Origin: Calditrichota bacterium
Lineage (GTDB): Bacteria; Calditrichota; Calditrichia; RBG-13-44-9
Assembly: GCA_016934605.1 (NCBI GenBank)
Contig: JAFGSO010000102.1
Coordinates: forward strand, 1 to 12,161
Direction of reading: 5' to 3'
DNA: 12,161 bases
A model generated the notes under the pieces. It made no database searches and was not told the origin of the DNA. It saw only the letters and a program-made list of their open reading frames with translations. The translations under genes were made by a program, and so were the position numbers. Each line of letters starts with the position of its first letter. Within the stretch, counting starts at the first letter, position 1. This document shows, one piece after another, positions 3,840 to 12,161 of the stretch.

Positions 3840-6524
3840 TTACATCGATTTCTGTACCTGTGCCTTCAAAGCCGCTTCAATTTTAGCCCTGGTTTCCTCC
3901 AGATGGGCTGATGTGTATACATCCAGACTATTCTGTTCCAGGCGTTTATCTATCTGTCCCAGAATATGTTTCATGTCAGCCCGGGCCAGCGTAATGGCAT
4001 CATGAGGCAAAGCACTTGGTTCGTTAAGAAGGATTCTGTTCAGAATGTGCAGGTGCATGCGTTGCAGTTCACGCCTGAAGCTGTTGATATTATTGCCGGA
4101 TACCAGTTCCATCCAGATAGCATCACGGACCATCTGGAAGGATTCTGCCATGGTGAACGGTTTCTCTCCCTCCGGGAAGCGCACCTCATTATCCTGAAGA
4201 CGCTGTAGTATGAGTGGATCATAGAGCCGGAATAATGCAGAGGCCTGTACCAGCTGGACCATTCCATGAATCGGATAATCCACCCGTAGCCTTCTCCACG
4301 GTGTACCTTCAAAATCCCAGTAGGTCTGAGGAGCCAGTTTATTGAGCAATTCAGGTGAGAACCGGAATGAGTTTGGTGAGAAGAATCTTTCTGTCAGCAT
4401 TTTCAGCGCTTCGCGCTGTCTGTCAGCAGGTACAATCCGGAAAGGCGGACGCCCGTCAGGATCACCAATATGATCCCGGTAAAAATGGATACCTCCAATG
4501 AATCTGGGAATATTAGCGGCAGCAATGGCGTACTCAGTTATCCCCTGAGAAAATACCAGCCTGAATTTCTGATAACGCTCGCCTTCTATTTCGAACTTTT
4601 CCGGTATATTTTCCCACAGTTCCTGGCTGATATCCAGACGATCCTGATAATAGCTGAGAGGATCGTTACCCAGGTCGTACAGAGAACAACTCGGATCGAT
4701 TCCTCTGGTAGACAGACCGTATGCGTCCTCATCCGTACCGTATTGAAGCATCGGATCGGCCACCCGTTGGGCAATTTTCTCCAGCATCTGTTTCTCGCTT
4801 ATTTTAGCATCCGGATCTAATGGTTTGTAAGCATATTCGATAGCCCAGTAGTCGTAGGGACCAAGCGTTGTTTGAAAATAATTACCCTGTTTCTGGCCTT
4901 TTGGTGCCAGGTTTACCGGATTATAATCCATTACCGAGGCTGAAATTCCGATCTCTGATGTGTAATTTTTGTCGGATAATTTTTTATAATCGATATTGGA
5001 ACTGGCTTTGAAGTTATGCCTCAAACCCAGAGTATGCCCCACTTCATGAACGATGAGGTCTACTAATCCCTGTTCGATGAACTTTTTTAACTCCTCAGGA
5101 TTATTATTTACCAGATTTCGGGATAAAAGGATATTCCATCCGAGTGCCATCTGATGGCTCATACCTTGCGCATAGTTGCAAGTAAGCGGGAAATAATCTA
5201 TGGAAATAGTAGCGTATGGATCCATATCAGGCCACAAGCGGTCCGTCCGGACATCTCTCCAGGAGACATTTCCGACCATCTCATCGAATTCCCGGTAATA
5301 GAATCGGACATAGTCTGCACTTACGCGGACATCCGCATCGTAAATTTCACCGGTAAAAGGATTGGCCCTGGAGGGTCCTACCGCATAACCACCACCCGGT
5401 TGGACAATCCATTGAATGGTATTATAGCGGACATCGGCCGGATCCCATTCCGCATCATCCGACATCTGTTTCACTTCGAGAGCATCCTGAAATCCGATTT
5501 TCTCGAAGGCGCTGTTCCACAGCAATACCCCTTTCCTGACTGCATCCCGATATTCAACCGGCACCGTTTTATGGATCCAGAAAACCACTGGTTTGGCTGG
5601 TTTGGAAAGTTCGAACCTGGGTTCTGACTTTTCCAGATTCCAGCGGGTAATGTAATATTTGTATGGGGTTTCTTCCAGCTGAGTGGTATAGTCCTGATAC
5701 ATGGTGAAAAAATGGCCCACGCGGTCGTCGGCAATGCGAGGCTGGTAATCACTTTCTGGCAGGGCGGACAGGCTGTAATGATAACGATGAAACATGCTCC
5801 GTGAATCTGCCAGAGTGAACAACGGTTGTGGTTTTGCCGATTTAAAATGGAGGGTCACCTGAATTTCACTGTTCAGCGGAAATGATTTAAGTTGAGAAAA
5901 ATAGCTGTTTTCTTTATCGAAGGTATAGGGTATTTTTGCCTGTGTGGTGAGATGGCCAACCATGGCATAATCCATGAGAAAAATTTCCGAGGCATCGACG
6001 AGAATACTGCCGATCTCGGGATGTGGCTGGCTGGCAACTTTGGCATTCGCCCAGATAGAATTTGGAAGGTTTTCCTCCACTGCCTTCTGAATAGCGGCAT
6101 TTTTACTGGCCCTGAATCCCACATTTTTTCTGACAAACTGAACATTTTTTCCGATCATCTGAATGAAAAAGGGAAATTCTTCCAGCATAGCACCGCTGTC
6201 GAACAGGGAACCGTCTCCGGACTGGCGGGTAAGGTTGCACAGATATACCGGTCCGAACTGGTCCTGGCGGATTTCCATATATACTTTTCCCTCTTTGGGA
6301 TTATGATATATAGTAAACAATCCTTCAATTTTATTGTAGTCTTCCACTACATCCGCAAATTTCTGTTCTTTTGGTTTTTTCTTCTTCGAAGATGAGGTAT
6401 CATTCTGTTCGGTTTTTGAAGTATCTGCGTTTGCCTCCCGGGTATCACTGCTGCTGGTGCCAGAAAAAGCAGATAATATCAGAAAGAATGATAGAATAAG
6501 GGCAATGATTGAGCTGATTTTCAT
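3840..6524 (-). CDS. Secreted zinc-dependent metalloprotease, DUF5117/DUF4953 metzincin type
   Basis: 894 residues, the usual size of this family. An N-terminal signal sequence (hydrophobic residues about 5-21) is followed by a Ser/Thr/Lys-rich linker (about 22-55), so export across the inner membrane is expected. No clear lipobox cysteine is present. Residues about 58-110 match the short DUF5118-like N-domain (IEGLFTIYHN, VYMEIRQDQFGPVYL) and about 110-300 the DUF5117-like region. The catalytic domain begins near 312 with VVFWIHKTVPVEYRDAVRKGVLLWNSAF. The zinc motif HEVGHTLGLRH is at 493-503, with three His ligands and catalytic Glu494. The metzincin Met-turn SVMDY follows at 530-534. Family members are large periplasmic or outer-surface proteases found mostly in Bacteroidota and relatives; substrates are largely unknown. 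Start: GGAGG lies 5 bases before the ATG. It is divergent from the acyl-CoA ligase operon and ends at an intrinsic terminator, so it is probably monocistronic. Confidence 0.9.
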   Translation of the reverse strand: MKISSIIALILSFFLILSAFSGTSSSDTREANADTSKTEQNDTSSSKKKKPKEQKFADVVEDYNKIEGLFTIYHNPKEGKVYMEIRQDQFGPVYLCNLTRQSGDGSLFDSGAMLEEFPFFIQMIGKNVQFVRKNVGFRASKNAAIQKAVEENLPNSIWANAKVASQPHPEIGSILVDASEIFLMDYAMVGHLTTQAKIPYTFDKENSYFSQLKSFPLNSEIQVTLHFKSAKPQPLFTLADSRSMFHRYHYSLSALPESDYQPRIADDRVGHFFTMYQDYTTQLEETPYKYYITRWNLEKSEPRFELSKPAKPVVFWIHKTVPVEYRDAVRKGVLLWNSAFEKIGFQDALEVKQMSDDAEWDPADVRYNTIQWIVQPGGGYAVGPSRANPFTGEIYDADVRVSADYVRFYYREFDEMVGNVSWRDVRTDRLWPDMDPYATISIDYFPLTCNYAQGMSHQMALGWNILLSRNLVNNNPEELKKFIEQGLVDLIVHEVGHTLGLRHNFKASSNIDYKKLSDKNYTSEIGISASVMDYNPVNLAPKGQKQGNYFQTTLGPYDYWAIEYAYKPLDPDAKISEKQMLEKIAQRVADPMLQYGTDEDAYGLSTRGIDPSCSLYDLGNDPLSYYQDRLDISQELWENIPEKFEIEGERYQKFRLVFSQGITEYAIAAANIPRFIGGIHFYRDHIGDPDGRPPFRIVPADRQREALKMLTERFFSPNSFRFSPELLNKLAPQTYWDFEGTPWRRLRVDYPIHGMVQLVQASALFRLYDPLILQRLQDNEVRFPEGEKPFTMAESFQMVRDAIWMELVSGNNINSFRRELQRMHLHILNRILLNEPSALPHDAITLARADMKHILGQIDKRLEQNSLDVYTSAHLEETRAKIEAALKAQVQKSM

Positions 6525-6574
6525 CAGGTCCTCCGTCTGTTAAAATTGGCTGAACAGTTTCATTCAAAAAAATG

Positions 6575-6603
6575 AAAATAGATAACTATTTATCACTACG
6601 CAA
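6575..6603 (-). promoter_or_regulatory. Candidate promoter for the metalloprotease gene
   Basis: On the minus strand TTGCGT (6598-6603), a 17-base spacer, then TATTTT (6575-6580), about 50 bases before the ATG. The match is partial; the surrounding region is AT-rich and offers weaker alternatives. Confidence 0.35.
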
Positions 6604-6703
6604 CAGCAAAACATGAAGTTTCTTCTGCGGCAGAAAATAGTGTTCCGGCGATAACGGCCTGTGTCCGTCTGTTCCTTCCAGATAACAATCAAAAAAGATT
6701 TTT

Positions 6704-6731
6704 TTGCATTTTCATGAAAAATTCCTAAATT
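6704..6731 (+). promoter_or_regulatory. Candidate promoter of the ligase-cstA-nadK operon, with UP-like tract and spacer palindrome
   Basis: TTGCAT (6704-6709), a 16-base spacer, then TAAATT (6726-6731), about 37 bases before the ligase ATG. Directly upstream lies an A6 tract and a T7 tract (CAAAAAA-GAT-TTTTTTG, 6690-6706), resembling an UP element or an intrinsic bend. The spacer holds the exact 12-bp palindrome TTTTCATGAAAA (6709-6720), which could be an operator. The -10 is only fair. Confidence 0.4.
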
Positions 6732-6768
6732 CAGGCATAAAATTCTAAGGATAGAAAAGGAAATTTGC

Positions 6769-8424
6769 ATGGAAAAGACCCTTCCGAAGTTAACCATGGA
6801 CATTTTTTTCAATCAGATCCTCGAAGAGTATGGTGAAAATCCGGCTCTGGCTCTGGTTGGTCAGGAACCGATTTCATATAAGGAATTCGGTGAAAAAGTT
6901 CTACAGCTCCGCTCTCTTTTGGCACAACATAATGTGGAAAAAGGTGATAAAATCGTTCTGCTGGGAGACAATACACCGAACTGGTGTGTGGCCTTCATGG
7001 CAACTACTGGAAGCGGCGCGGTGGTAGTGCCAATTCTGCATGAATTTCCCGAACCGGATATCAACCATATCATCAATCATTCAGAAGCCATCGGTATGGT
7101 TATTGAAGACAAGTTTTATCATTCAATGGAATTAAAGGCGGTTGACAATCTTGATTTTGTTCTCTCCCTGGATTCCTTTGGAGTTCTTTCAGGGGATTCT
7201 ACAAACCGGACAAAAAAGAAACCGAAAACAGCCTCTTCGCCGGAAATTGAAGAAGATGATCTTGCGGAAATTCTTTATACTTCCGGTACCACCGGGCATT
7301 CAAAAGGGGTGATGCTTTCCCACCGCAATATCGTTTCGAATGCTCTCAGCGGTCCGGAAGCGATAGGAGGTATTGCCAGAAAGAGTATAATTTTAAACTT
7401 ACTTCCACTGGCACATGCCTATGGAAGTACCACCAGTTTTCTTGGGGGTATTTCCGAGGGGGCTCTCCTGGTCTTTATCGACAAAAAGCCGTCTCCCAAA
7501 GTACTGATGGATGCGCTTCAGAAGGTTCGCCCGAATATAGTAGCGGGTGTTCCTCTTATTTTTGAAAAAATATTTCATAAGAGGGTCCTCCCTGAACTAA
7601 CCCAGAGAAAGGCATTGAGGCTGGTTTCGAAATTTAATATGGGCCGTAAATTTCTCTACAAAAAAATTGGTAAGAGAGTTCTGCAATCCTTCGGGGGCCG
7701 TCTGTACAGTTTTTTGATTGGCGGTGCTAGTATTAATCGGGAGGTCGAGATCTTTTTACGGGAAGGTAATATTCCCTATGCTATTGGTTATGGATTAAGC
7801 GAATGTTCACCGCTGGTGTGCGGAGATTATTACACCAAACTTAAACTCGGTTCTGTTGGGCGTCCAGTGGAAAAAGTTCAGGTAAGGATCGATCGTCCGG
7901 ATCCCAAAACCAAAGTCGGTGAGATCTGCGTGAAGGGACCCAGCGTAATGGTTGGTTATTACAAGAATCCGCAAGAGACCAAAAAAGTGTTTACTGAAGA
8001 TGGATGGCTGCGGACAGGAGATCTGGGTTACCTGGATGATGACGGTTTTCTCTTCATTAAAGGAAGAATCAAGAATGTGTATGTCGGTCCGTCAGGAGAA
8101 AACATCTATCCGGAGATTGTAGAGGACAGGCTCCGGGAATCGATGTATGTTGAAGAGGCCCTGGTTTTTCTGGAAGGTGAGCGTCTGGTGGCGCGGGTAT
8201 ATCTGGATTATGATTATATTCAAACTGTTCTGAATGCGCAGAAACATACTATCCAGCCTGAAGAGATTGAAGAGATTCTGGAGCAGGTAAGACGGGAAGT
8301 AAACAGCAAACTATCGGCATTTTCTCAGATCAGGAAAATTTTCGAACAGCCTGAACCATTTGTTAAAACGCCTACTAATAAAATAAAACGTCTGCTTTAT
8401 GTTCCAGATTATGTAAAAAAATAA
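6769..8424 (+). CDS. Long-chain fatty acid-CoA ligase (AMP-forming acyl-CoA synthetase)
   Basis: 551 residues, close to FadD length. The enzyme adenylates a fatty acid with ATP, then transfers the acyl group to CoA, priming it for beta-oxidation or lipid synthesis. ANL-superfamily motifs appear in order: P-loop YTSGTTGHSKGV (170-181), LPLAHAYG (212-219), YGLSECSP (341-348), RTGDLG (415-420), the hinge GRIKNVYVGPSGENIYP (432-448) and the C-terminal catalytic Lys in PTNKIKR (Lys538). The hinge wording is typical of long-chain acyl-CoA synthetases rather than acetyl-CoA synthetase. There is no signal peptide, so the protein is cytoplasmic or membrane-peripheral. The ATG follows AAGGA by 8 bases. 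It is the first gene of a tight plus-strand cluster; cstA starts 63 bases downstream with no terminator between. Chain-length preference, or a role activating another carboxylic acid, cannot be read from the sequence. Confidence 0.9.
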   Translation: MEKTLPKLTMDIFFNQILEEYGENPALALVGQEPISYKEFGEKVLQLRSLLAQHNVEKGDKIVLLGDNTPNWCVAFMATTGSGAVVVPILHEFPEPDINHIINHSEAIGMVIEDKFYHSMELKAVDNLDFVLSLDSFGVLSGDSTNRTKKKPKTASSPEIEEDDLAEILYTSGTTGHSKGVMLSHRNIVSNALSGPEAIGGIARKSIILNLLPLAHAYGSTTSFLGGISEGALLVFIDKKPSPKVLMDALQKVRPNIVAGVPLIFEKIFHKRVLPELTQRKALRLVSKFNMGRKFLYKKIGKRVLQSFGGRLYSFLIGGASINREVEIFLREGNIPYAIGYGLSECSPLVCGDYYTKLKLGSVGRPVEKVQVRIDRPDPKTKVGEICVKGPSVMVGYYKNPQETKKVFTEDGWLRTGDLGYLDDDGFLFIKGRIKNVYVGPSGENIYPEIVEDRLRESMYVEEALVFLEGERLVARVYLDYDYIQTVLNAQKHTIQPEEIEEILEQVRREVNSKLSAFSQIRKIFEQPEPFVKTPTNKIKRLLYVPDYVKK

Positions 8425-8487
8425 CATTCTGCCTGAAACGGATATTGTGTATGGATTAAAGATTGCAGACACCGGAGGACGGAGCCC
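8425..8487 (+). promoter_or_regulatory. cstA leader with five GGA triplets (possible CsrA target)
   Basis: This 63-base gap holds GGA at 8440, 8453, 8474, 8477 and 8481, the last three packed around the ribosome site (CCGGAGGACGGAG). In E. coli CsrA represses cstA by binding GGA-containing sites over its Shine-Dalgarno sequence. The Shine-Dalgarno sequence itself accounts for one or two of these triplets, so the CsrA reading is inference. Confidence 0.3.
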
Positions 8488-10227
8488 ATGAATGCAGCCA
8501 TTCCGGGGATACTGGCGCTGCTGATCTATATCATCGGTTACCGGTTTTACGCAAAATTTTTATCTGAAAAAATTTTTCAGTTGCGTGAAAATGTTAAAAC
8601 ACCGGCGCATGTATTACAGGACGGTATTGATTATGTCCCGACGCGCAAACTGGTACTTTTCGGGCATCATTATGCCTCCATTGCCGGTCTGGCACCCATG
8701 CTGGGACCTGCTGTGGCTGTTATATGGGGCTGGTTTCCGGCAATGATGTGGGTTGTTTTCGGAGCGCTTCTGATAGGATGTGTCCACGATTTCGGATCGA
8801 TGGTGGTAAGTCTCCGGGCCCGTGGCATGAGTATCGGCAAGGTGGCTGAAGGTATTATCGGCAGGCGCGCTAAAACCCTTTTCCATCTGGTGATTTTCTT
8901 CCTGGTGGCGTTGGCGATGGGTGTTTTTGTTTATGTTATCTCCTTTCTTTTGTCCCCGGCTCAGAGCCCGGAACAGGAGAGCATCCATTTCCCGCAGGCG
9001 ATTATACCTTCCTTCGGACTTATGGTCATTGCCGCTGTTATTGGCTGGCTGGGATACCGTAAAAATTTTTCCTGGAAAATTCTTACACCGGTTGGTTTCG
9101 TGTTGCTGCTGGTGCTGGTTGTTGTGGCTAAAAATGAAAACATATTATCGTTTACCGGTCTGAATAATCCTGCCGCGGCGCCGGATGTGACTGGCTGGAG
9201 CGCAATTCTCCTGTTTTATGCTTTTCTGGCATCAGTCCTCCCGGTCTGGAGCCTGTTACAGCCCCGTGATTTTCTGAACAGCCTGCTGCTCTATTTCGGT
9301 CTGGGTGGATTGTATATCGGATTTTTCATCCTTCAGCCGGAATTTGTAGCCCCGGCTGTACGGCTTCATCCTGAAGGAGCACCGGGACTCTTTCCTTTCG
9401 TATTCATCATTATTGCCTGTGGGGCTGCCAGCGGTTTCCATAGCCTGGTCGCCAGCGGAACAACAGCGAAGCAGCTCGACAAAGAAACCGATGCCCGGTT
9501 TATCGGATATGGTGCCATGGTGGGCGAATCGATGCTGGGGCTCATTGCGGTTCTCGCGACCACTGCCGGCATCATTTCTACCGATGCCTGGGAAGCACAA
9601 TATGCCAGCTGGACAAGCGTTCAGGGACTGGGTGCACAGGTGGCGGTTTTTATACAGGGATGCAGTACTTTCCTGAATTCCCTGGGCATCGACCGTTATA
9701 CGGGTTCGTCATTTATCAGCCTCATCGTGGTAAGCTACGCTCTTACTTCACTGGACAGTGCCACCCGCCTGCTTCGGTATAACATCGAGGAAATTTCCGA
9801 GACTTTCGGAATTTCTCTTTTCCGAAACAGATTTCTCTCTAGCCTGGCCGCGATTATCGCCATCGGTTTTTTCGCTTTCTACAAGATTGATGGCCGTCCC
9901 GCCGGTCTGGCTCTATGGCAGCTCTTCGGAACTACTAATCAACTGCTGGCAGGACTGGCACTGCTGGCCGTTACACTCTACCTCCTGCAGAGAGGGAAAC
10001 CATGGTATTTTACCGGGCTTCCCATGATTTTTATGCTTATCACGACTCTGAGAGCTATGACAACAAATCTTCTTGAGTTTTTCCACCAGACGGAATGGCC
10101 TCTCTTCTTTGTAGGATTTGTGCTGCTTATCCTGGCTGTCTGGCTGATGATTGAAGCTGTTCTGGCCTTGCGAATGTTTAGTAAGAAAAAAGAAATCACA
10201 AGATCTCTGGATGTTTTTCCCCAATAA
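8488..10227 (+). CDS. cstA: CstA-family carbon starvation/pyruvate-peptide transporter
   Basis: 579 residues, almost entirely hydrophobic helices separated by short loops (about 14-16 membrane segments). CstA/BtsT proteins sit in the inner membrane and are linked to uptake of pyruvate and peptides during carbon limitation. Family signatures seen are the N-terminal IYIIGYRFYAKFLSEKIF, FGHHYASIAGLAPMLGPAVA (58-77), GCVHDFGSMVVSLRARG (97-113), CGAASGFHSLVASGTTAKQL in the middle, YTGSSFISLIVVSYALTSLDSATRLLRY and FGTTNQLLAGLALL near the C-terminus. It is about 120 residues shorter than E. coli CstA (701) and lacks part of the C-terminal region; shorter versions of this kind occur in other phyla. 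The ATG follows GGAGG at 9 bases. NAD kinase starts 15 bases after its stop, so the two are probably co-transcribed. Substrate is not determinable here. Confidence 0.95.
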   Translation: MNAAIPGILALLIYIIGYRFYAKFLSEKIFQLRENVKTPAHVLQDGIDYVPTRKLVLFGHHYASIAGLAPMLGPAVAVIWGWFPAMMWVVFGALLIGCVHDFGSMVVSLRARGMSIGKVAEGIIGRRAKTLFHLVIFFLVALAMGVFVYVISFLLSPAQSPEQESIHFPQAIIPSFGLMVIAAVIGWLGYRKNFSWKILTPVGFVLLLVLVVVAKNENILSFTGLNNPAAAPDVTGWSAILLFYAFLASVLPVWSLLQPRDFLNSLLLYFGLGGLYIGFFILQPEFVAPAVRLHPEGAPGLFPFVFIIIACGAASGFHSLVASGTTAKQLDKETDARFIGYGAMVGESMLGLIAVLATTAGIISTDAWEAQYASWTSVQGLGAQVAVFIQGCSTFLNSLGIDRYTGSSFISLIVVSYALTSLDSATRLLRYNIEEISETFGISLFRNRFLSSLAAIIAIGFFAFYKIDGRPAGLALWQLFGTTNQLLAGLALLAVTLYLLQRGKPWYFTGLPMIFMLITTLRAMTTNLLEFFHQTEWPLFFVGFVLLILAVWLMIEAVLALRMFSKKKEITRSLDVFPQ

Positions 10228-10242
10228 TAATGGAGTGCAGTC

Positions 10243-11130
10243 ATGAAAATTGGTGTCTATGCCAATCCATATAAGAAGCAGCTCTCGGATAAATTTTCCG
10301 GGATTCTGAAGGCAATGAAGAAATACGACATGGAGATGATCTGCCCGGAGGGCATCTGGGGCGGTAAAATCTCCGCAGCTGAAGGCTGCAGTATTTTACC
10401 CTCTGAGGATATTCCCTCCGAAAGCGACATAATATTCTGTTTCGGGGGAGACGGGACGGTACTCCGGACCGTACAAATCGTCCGCCACCGGCAGACTCCC
10501 ATCCTGGCGATCAATGTCGGAGGATTGGGATTTTTGACGGAGGTAATGTTTGAAGATTTTGAAGAAGCCCTTCAGAGGATTGTCGACAAAAAATATCGTA
10601 TAGAGGAACGCCTGCTGCTTCAGGGGAAGATTGAGGGGGATGATAAGCCGCTCCACGTTCTCAATGAAATTACCATCGAGAAAGGGCGCTCCACCCGCGT
10701 CATTGAGGTGCTGGTGGATATCAACGGCCAATTTTTCAACGCCTATGTGGCGGACGGACTGATTATATCAACACCTACCGGATCGACAGGATATTCCCTC
10801 TCTTCCGGAGGTCCTATCGTGGTGCCTACCAATGACTGCATCATCCTGAATCCTATCTGTCCCCATTCACTCACCAACCGACCGGTTATCATCCCACCCG
10901 ATTCAAAAATCAAGGCCCAGATTTTTACAGATTATCCCCGGATTCTGATTTCGGCCGATAATCAGGATATCAGGGAGATTCCCAGCAGAACAGTGATGCA
11001 TATCGAACGGGCACCTTTCTCTGCCAGACTGATAAAAAATGTGGATAGCGACTATTTCTCGATGTTAAGAAATAAACTGGCCTGGGGAGAGGATTTCCGG
11101 GACAAACTCAGGTGGTCTTATAAGCGATGA
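10243..11130 (+). CDS. nadK: NAD kinase
   Basis: 295 residues, the normal size for the bacterial enzyme. It phosphorylates NAD+ to NADP+ using ATP or polyphosphate, the only route to NADP in most cells, and is cytoplasmic. The diagnostic FGGDGTVLRTVQ (67-78, with the catalytic Asp70) is followed by INVGGLGFLTEV (90-101), the NE pair of the NAD site (141-142) and DGLIISTPTGSTGYSLSSGG (171-190). The C-terminal block LRNKLAWGEDFRDKLRW is a common ending in FCB-group homologues, in my recollection. GGAG lies 8 bases before the ATG. It follows cstA by 15 bases, and its stop overlaps the next start (ATGA), so it sits inside an operon and is translationally coupled to the glycosyltransferase. Confidence 0.97.
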   Translation: MKIGVYANPYKKQLSDKFSGILKAMKKYDMEMICPEGIWGGKISAAEGCSILPSEDIPSESDIIFCFGGDGTVLRTVQIVRHRQTPILAINVGGLGFLTEVMFEDFEEALQRIVDKKYRIEERLLLQGKIEGDDKPLHVLNEITIEKGRSTRVIEVLVDINGQFFNAYVADGLIISTPTGSTGYSLSSGGPIVVPTNDCIILNPICPHSLTNRPVIIPPDSKIKAQIFTDYPRILISADNQDIREIPSRTVMHIERAPFSARLIKNVDSDYFSMLRNKLAWGEDFRDKLRWSYKR

Positions 11131-12161
11131 TACTTTACTTTCCGGCTATGATACCCGGCATTATCTCCTTCGGTATTTATCTTTTTTTTTCCTGGTGGCT
11201 GCACCGGGGATTGTCCCGGGCAATAAGGAGGCAGCCGGATTTTTCCCACAACGGACCGCATGTGGGTATTTCCATTATTATAGCTGCTCATAATGAAGCC
11301 GGGGCGATATCCGAAACACTTTCCTCCCTCCTGAAGCAGGATTATCCCCGGGATAGATTTGAGATCATCGTTGTGGCAGACCGTTGCACCGACCGAACAG
11401 CAGAAGAGGTTCGTCGTTTCGAAAAAGATGCAGAAAATCTGAGGCTCTTCGAGATACCGGCAGTCCCTGAAGCTGTTTCGCCTAAAAAATACGCCCTGCA
11501 GCAGGGTATACAGTATGCCCGATTTCGCTATCTTATCATGATGGATGCAGACTGTCGGGTGAAGTCAGGCTATTTGCAGACATTCAACATCTATTTCCGG
11601 AATGGAACCGACGTATTGATTAATGTCCCGAAAATGAAGCCAGGGAATTCCTGGTTATATCATTATCTGCATCCGGAACGGCTGTTTACCTGGAGTATCA
11701 GTGCCGCTGCTGCCGGAAATGACAACCCTTTTCTGGCTTTCGGTACAACCTGGGGATATACACGGGAAATTTATGAAAAATCAGGTGGGCTCACCCCGTT
11801 GCTTCGTTCGCTGAGCGGAGATGATGATCTGCTGGTTTACCGGATGGGACAGGCAGGTGCGCGCACGGATTTTTGTTTTCTAAAGGAAGGATGGGGGGAA
11901 ACCCGGTTTCCTGCATCGCTGAAATCTTTTATCATTCAAAGAAGACGCCATCATTCAGCCGGCAGATATTACGCTGCCGGTCCCAGGACCGGATATCTTT
12001 TTTACCATCTGAGCAATTATATGCTGTGGTTTTTACCTTTGTTTTTTCTTCCATCGCTGATTTTTCTGGTCCTGAAATGGTTAATTGACTATCTTACTTT
12101 GCGACGATCTGCGATTCATTTCCGGGAAAGCCTCAGCTTAAGGAACTACCTGTTCTTTGAA
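11127..12161 (+). CDS. Membrane-associated family 2 glycosyltransferase (partial, runs off right edge)
   Basis: 345 codons are open to the window end with no stop. The ATG overlaps the nadK stop (ATGA), implying translational coupling; there is no strong ribosome site of its own. An N-terminal hydrophobic segment (about residues 8-25) is followed by a GT2 catalytic domain: SIIIAAHNEAGAI (about 49-61), VVADRCTDRT (about 82-91), the metal-binding MMDADCRV (about 138-145), the acidic GDDDLLVYRMGQAG (about 231-244) and an R-rich QRRRHHSAGRY (about 268-278), in the place of the Q/RxxRW acceptor-site motif. A further hydrophobic segment (about 290-315) indicates a membrane-anchored enzyme facing the cytoplasm. 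The chemistry is transfer of a sugar from a nucleotide-sugar to a lipid or polysaccharide acceptor. Sugar and acceptor are unknown. Family members are often next to genes for lipid A, exopolysaccharide or carotenoid glycosylation. Confidence 0.9.
   Translation, partial: MILYFPAMIPGIISFGIYLFFSWWLHRGLSRAIRRQPDFSHNGPHVGISIIIAAHNEAGAISETLSSLLKQDYPRDRFEIIVVADRCTDRTAEEVRRFEKDAENLRLFEIPAVPEAVSPKKYALQQGIQYARFRYLIMMDADCRVKSGYLQTFNIYFRNGTDVLINVPKMKPGNSWLYHYLHPERLFTWSISAAAAGNDNPFLAFGTTWGYTREIYEKSGGLTPLLRSLSGDDDLLVYRMGQAGARTDFCFLKEGWGETRFPASLKSFIIQRRRHHSAGRYYAAGPRTGYLFYHLSNYMLWFLPLFFLPSLIFLVLKWLIDYLTLRRSAIHFRESLSLRNYLFFE

Noticed and set aside
6564..6812. 82-codon minus-strand open frame in the divergent promoter region
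   Set aside because: It overlaps the start of the well-supported acyl-CoA ligase and the promoter region, has unusual composition (Cys/Phe/Arg-rich) and no ribosome site.

Overview
The window looks like a piece of a motile, flagellated bacterial chromosome at moderate GC. Two flagellar genes (fliW and an flgN-like gene) sit behind clear sigma-54-type and sigma-28-type promoters. A DUF5117/DUF4953-type metzincin and a mosaic of short intergenic hairpins and 7-bp-period tracts point towards the FCB side of the tree (Bacteroidota, Ignavibacteria, Calditrichota, KSB1-like or Marinimicrobia-like lineages). The lineage is an inference from gene style and repeat style only; no marker gene fixes it.

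Layout. (1) 1-1680, minus strand: a sigma-28-driven flgN-like chaperone gene, a 400-bp AT-rich gap, then fliW behind a near-consensus sigma-54 promoter. fliW is followed by a small sigma-region-4-like ORF where csrA would often be found. (2) 1680-2340: no gene. This stretch is a dense repeat mosaic: degenerate 7-bp-period tracts, REP-like hairpins, a 49-bp direct repeat 309 bp apart and two copies of a GCCCTGTAAGGGC hairpin. (3) 2341-6524, minus strand: a rubredoxin-fused NADH:acceptor flavoprotein reductase and an 894-residue secreted zinc metalloprotease. They are separated by an intrinsic terminator and a candidate promoter. (4) 6525-6768: a divergent promoter region. (5) 6769 to the right edge, plus strand: a probable operon of long-chain acyl-CoA ligase, CstA-type transporter, NAD kinase and a membrane-linked family 2 glycosyltransferase that runs off the window.

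How the parts may connect. FlgN holds hook-junction proteins for export, and FliW is the flagellin-sensing antagonist of CsrA, so the left block is late-stage flagellar assembly control. CsrA is known in E. coli to repress cstA; the cstA leader here carries five GGA triplets in 63 nt, so the FliW/CsrA switch might also reach the right-hand operon (inference). The right operon combines fatty-acid activation, pyruvate/peptide uptake, NADP supply and an envelope glycosyltransferase. That fits carbon scavenging plus envelope building, but the genes need not share a pathway.

The most unusual material is the 1680-2340 repeat mosaic, where the heptad tracts start at the same distance and in the same phase from both copies of the hairpin unit. 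Next is the small sigma-4-like ORF, whose C-terminal part reads more naturally in another frame.
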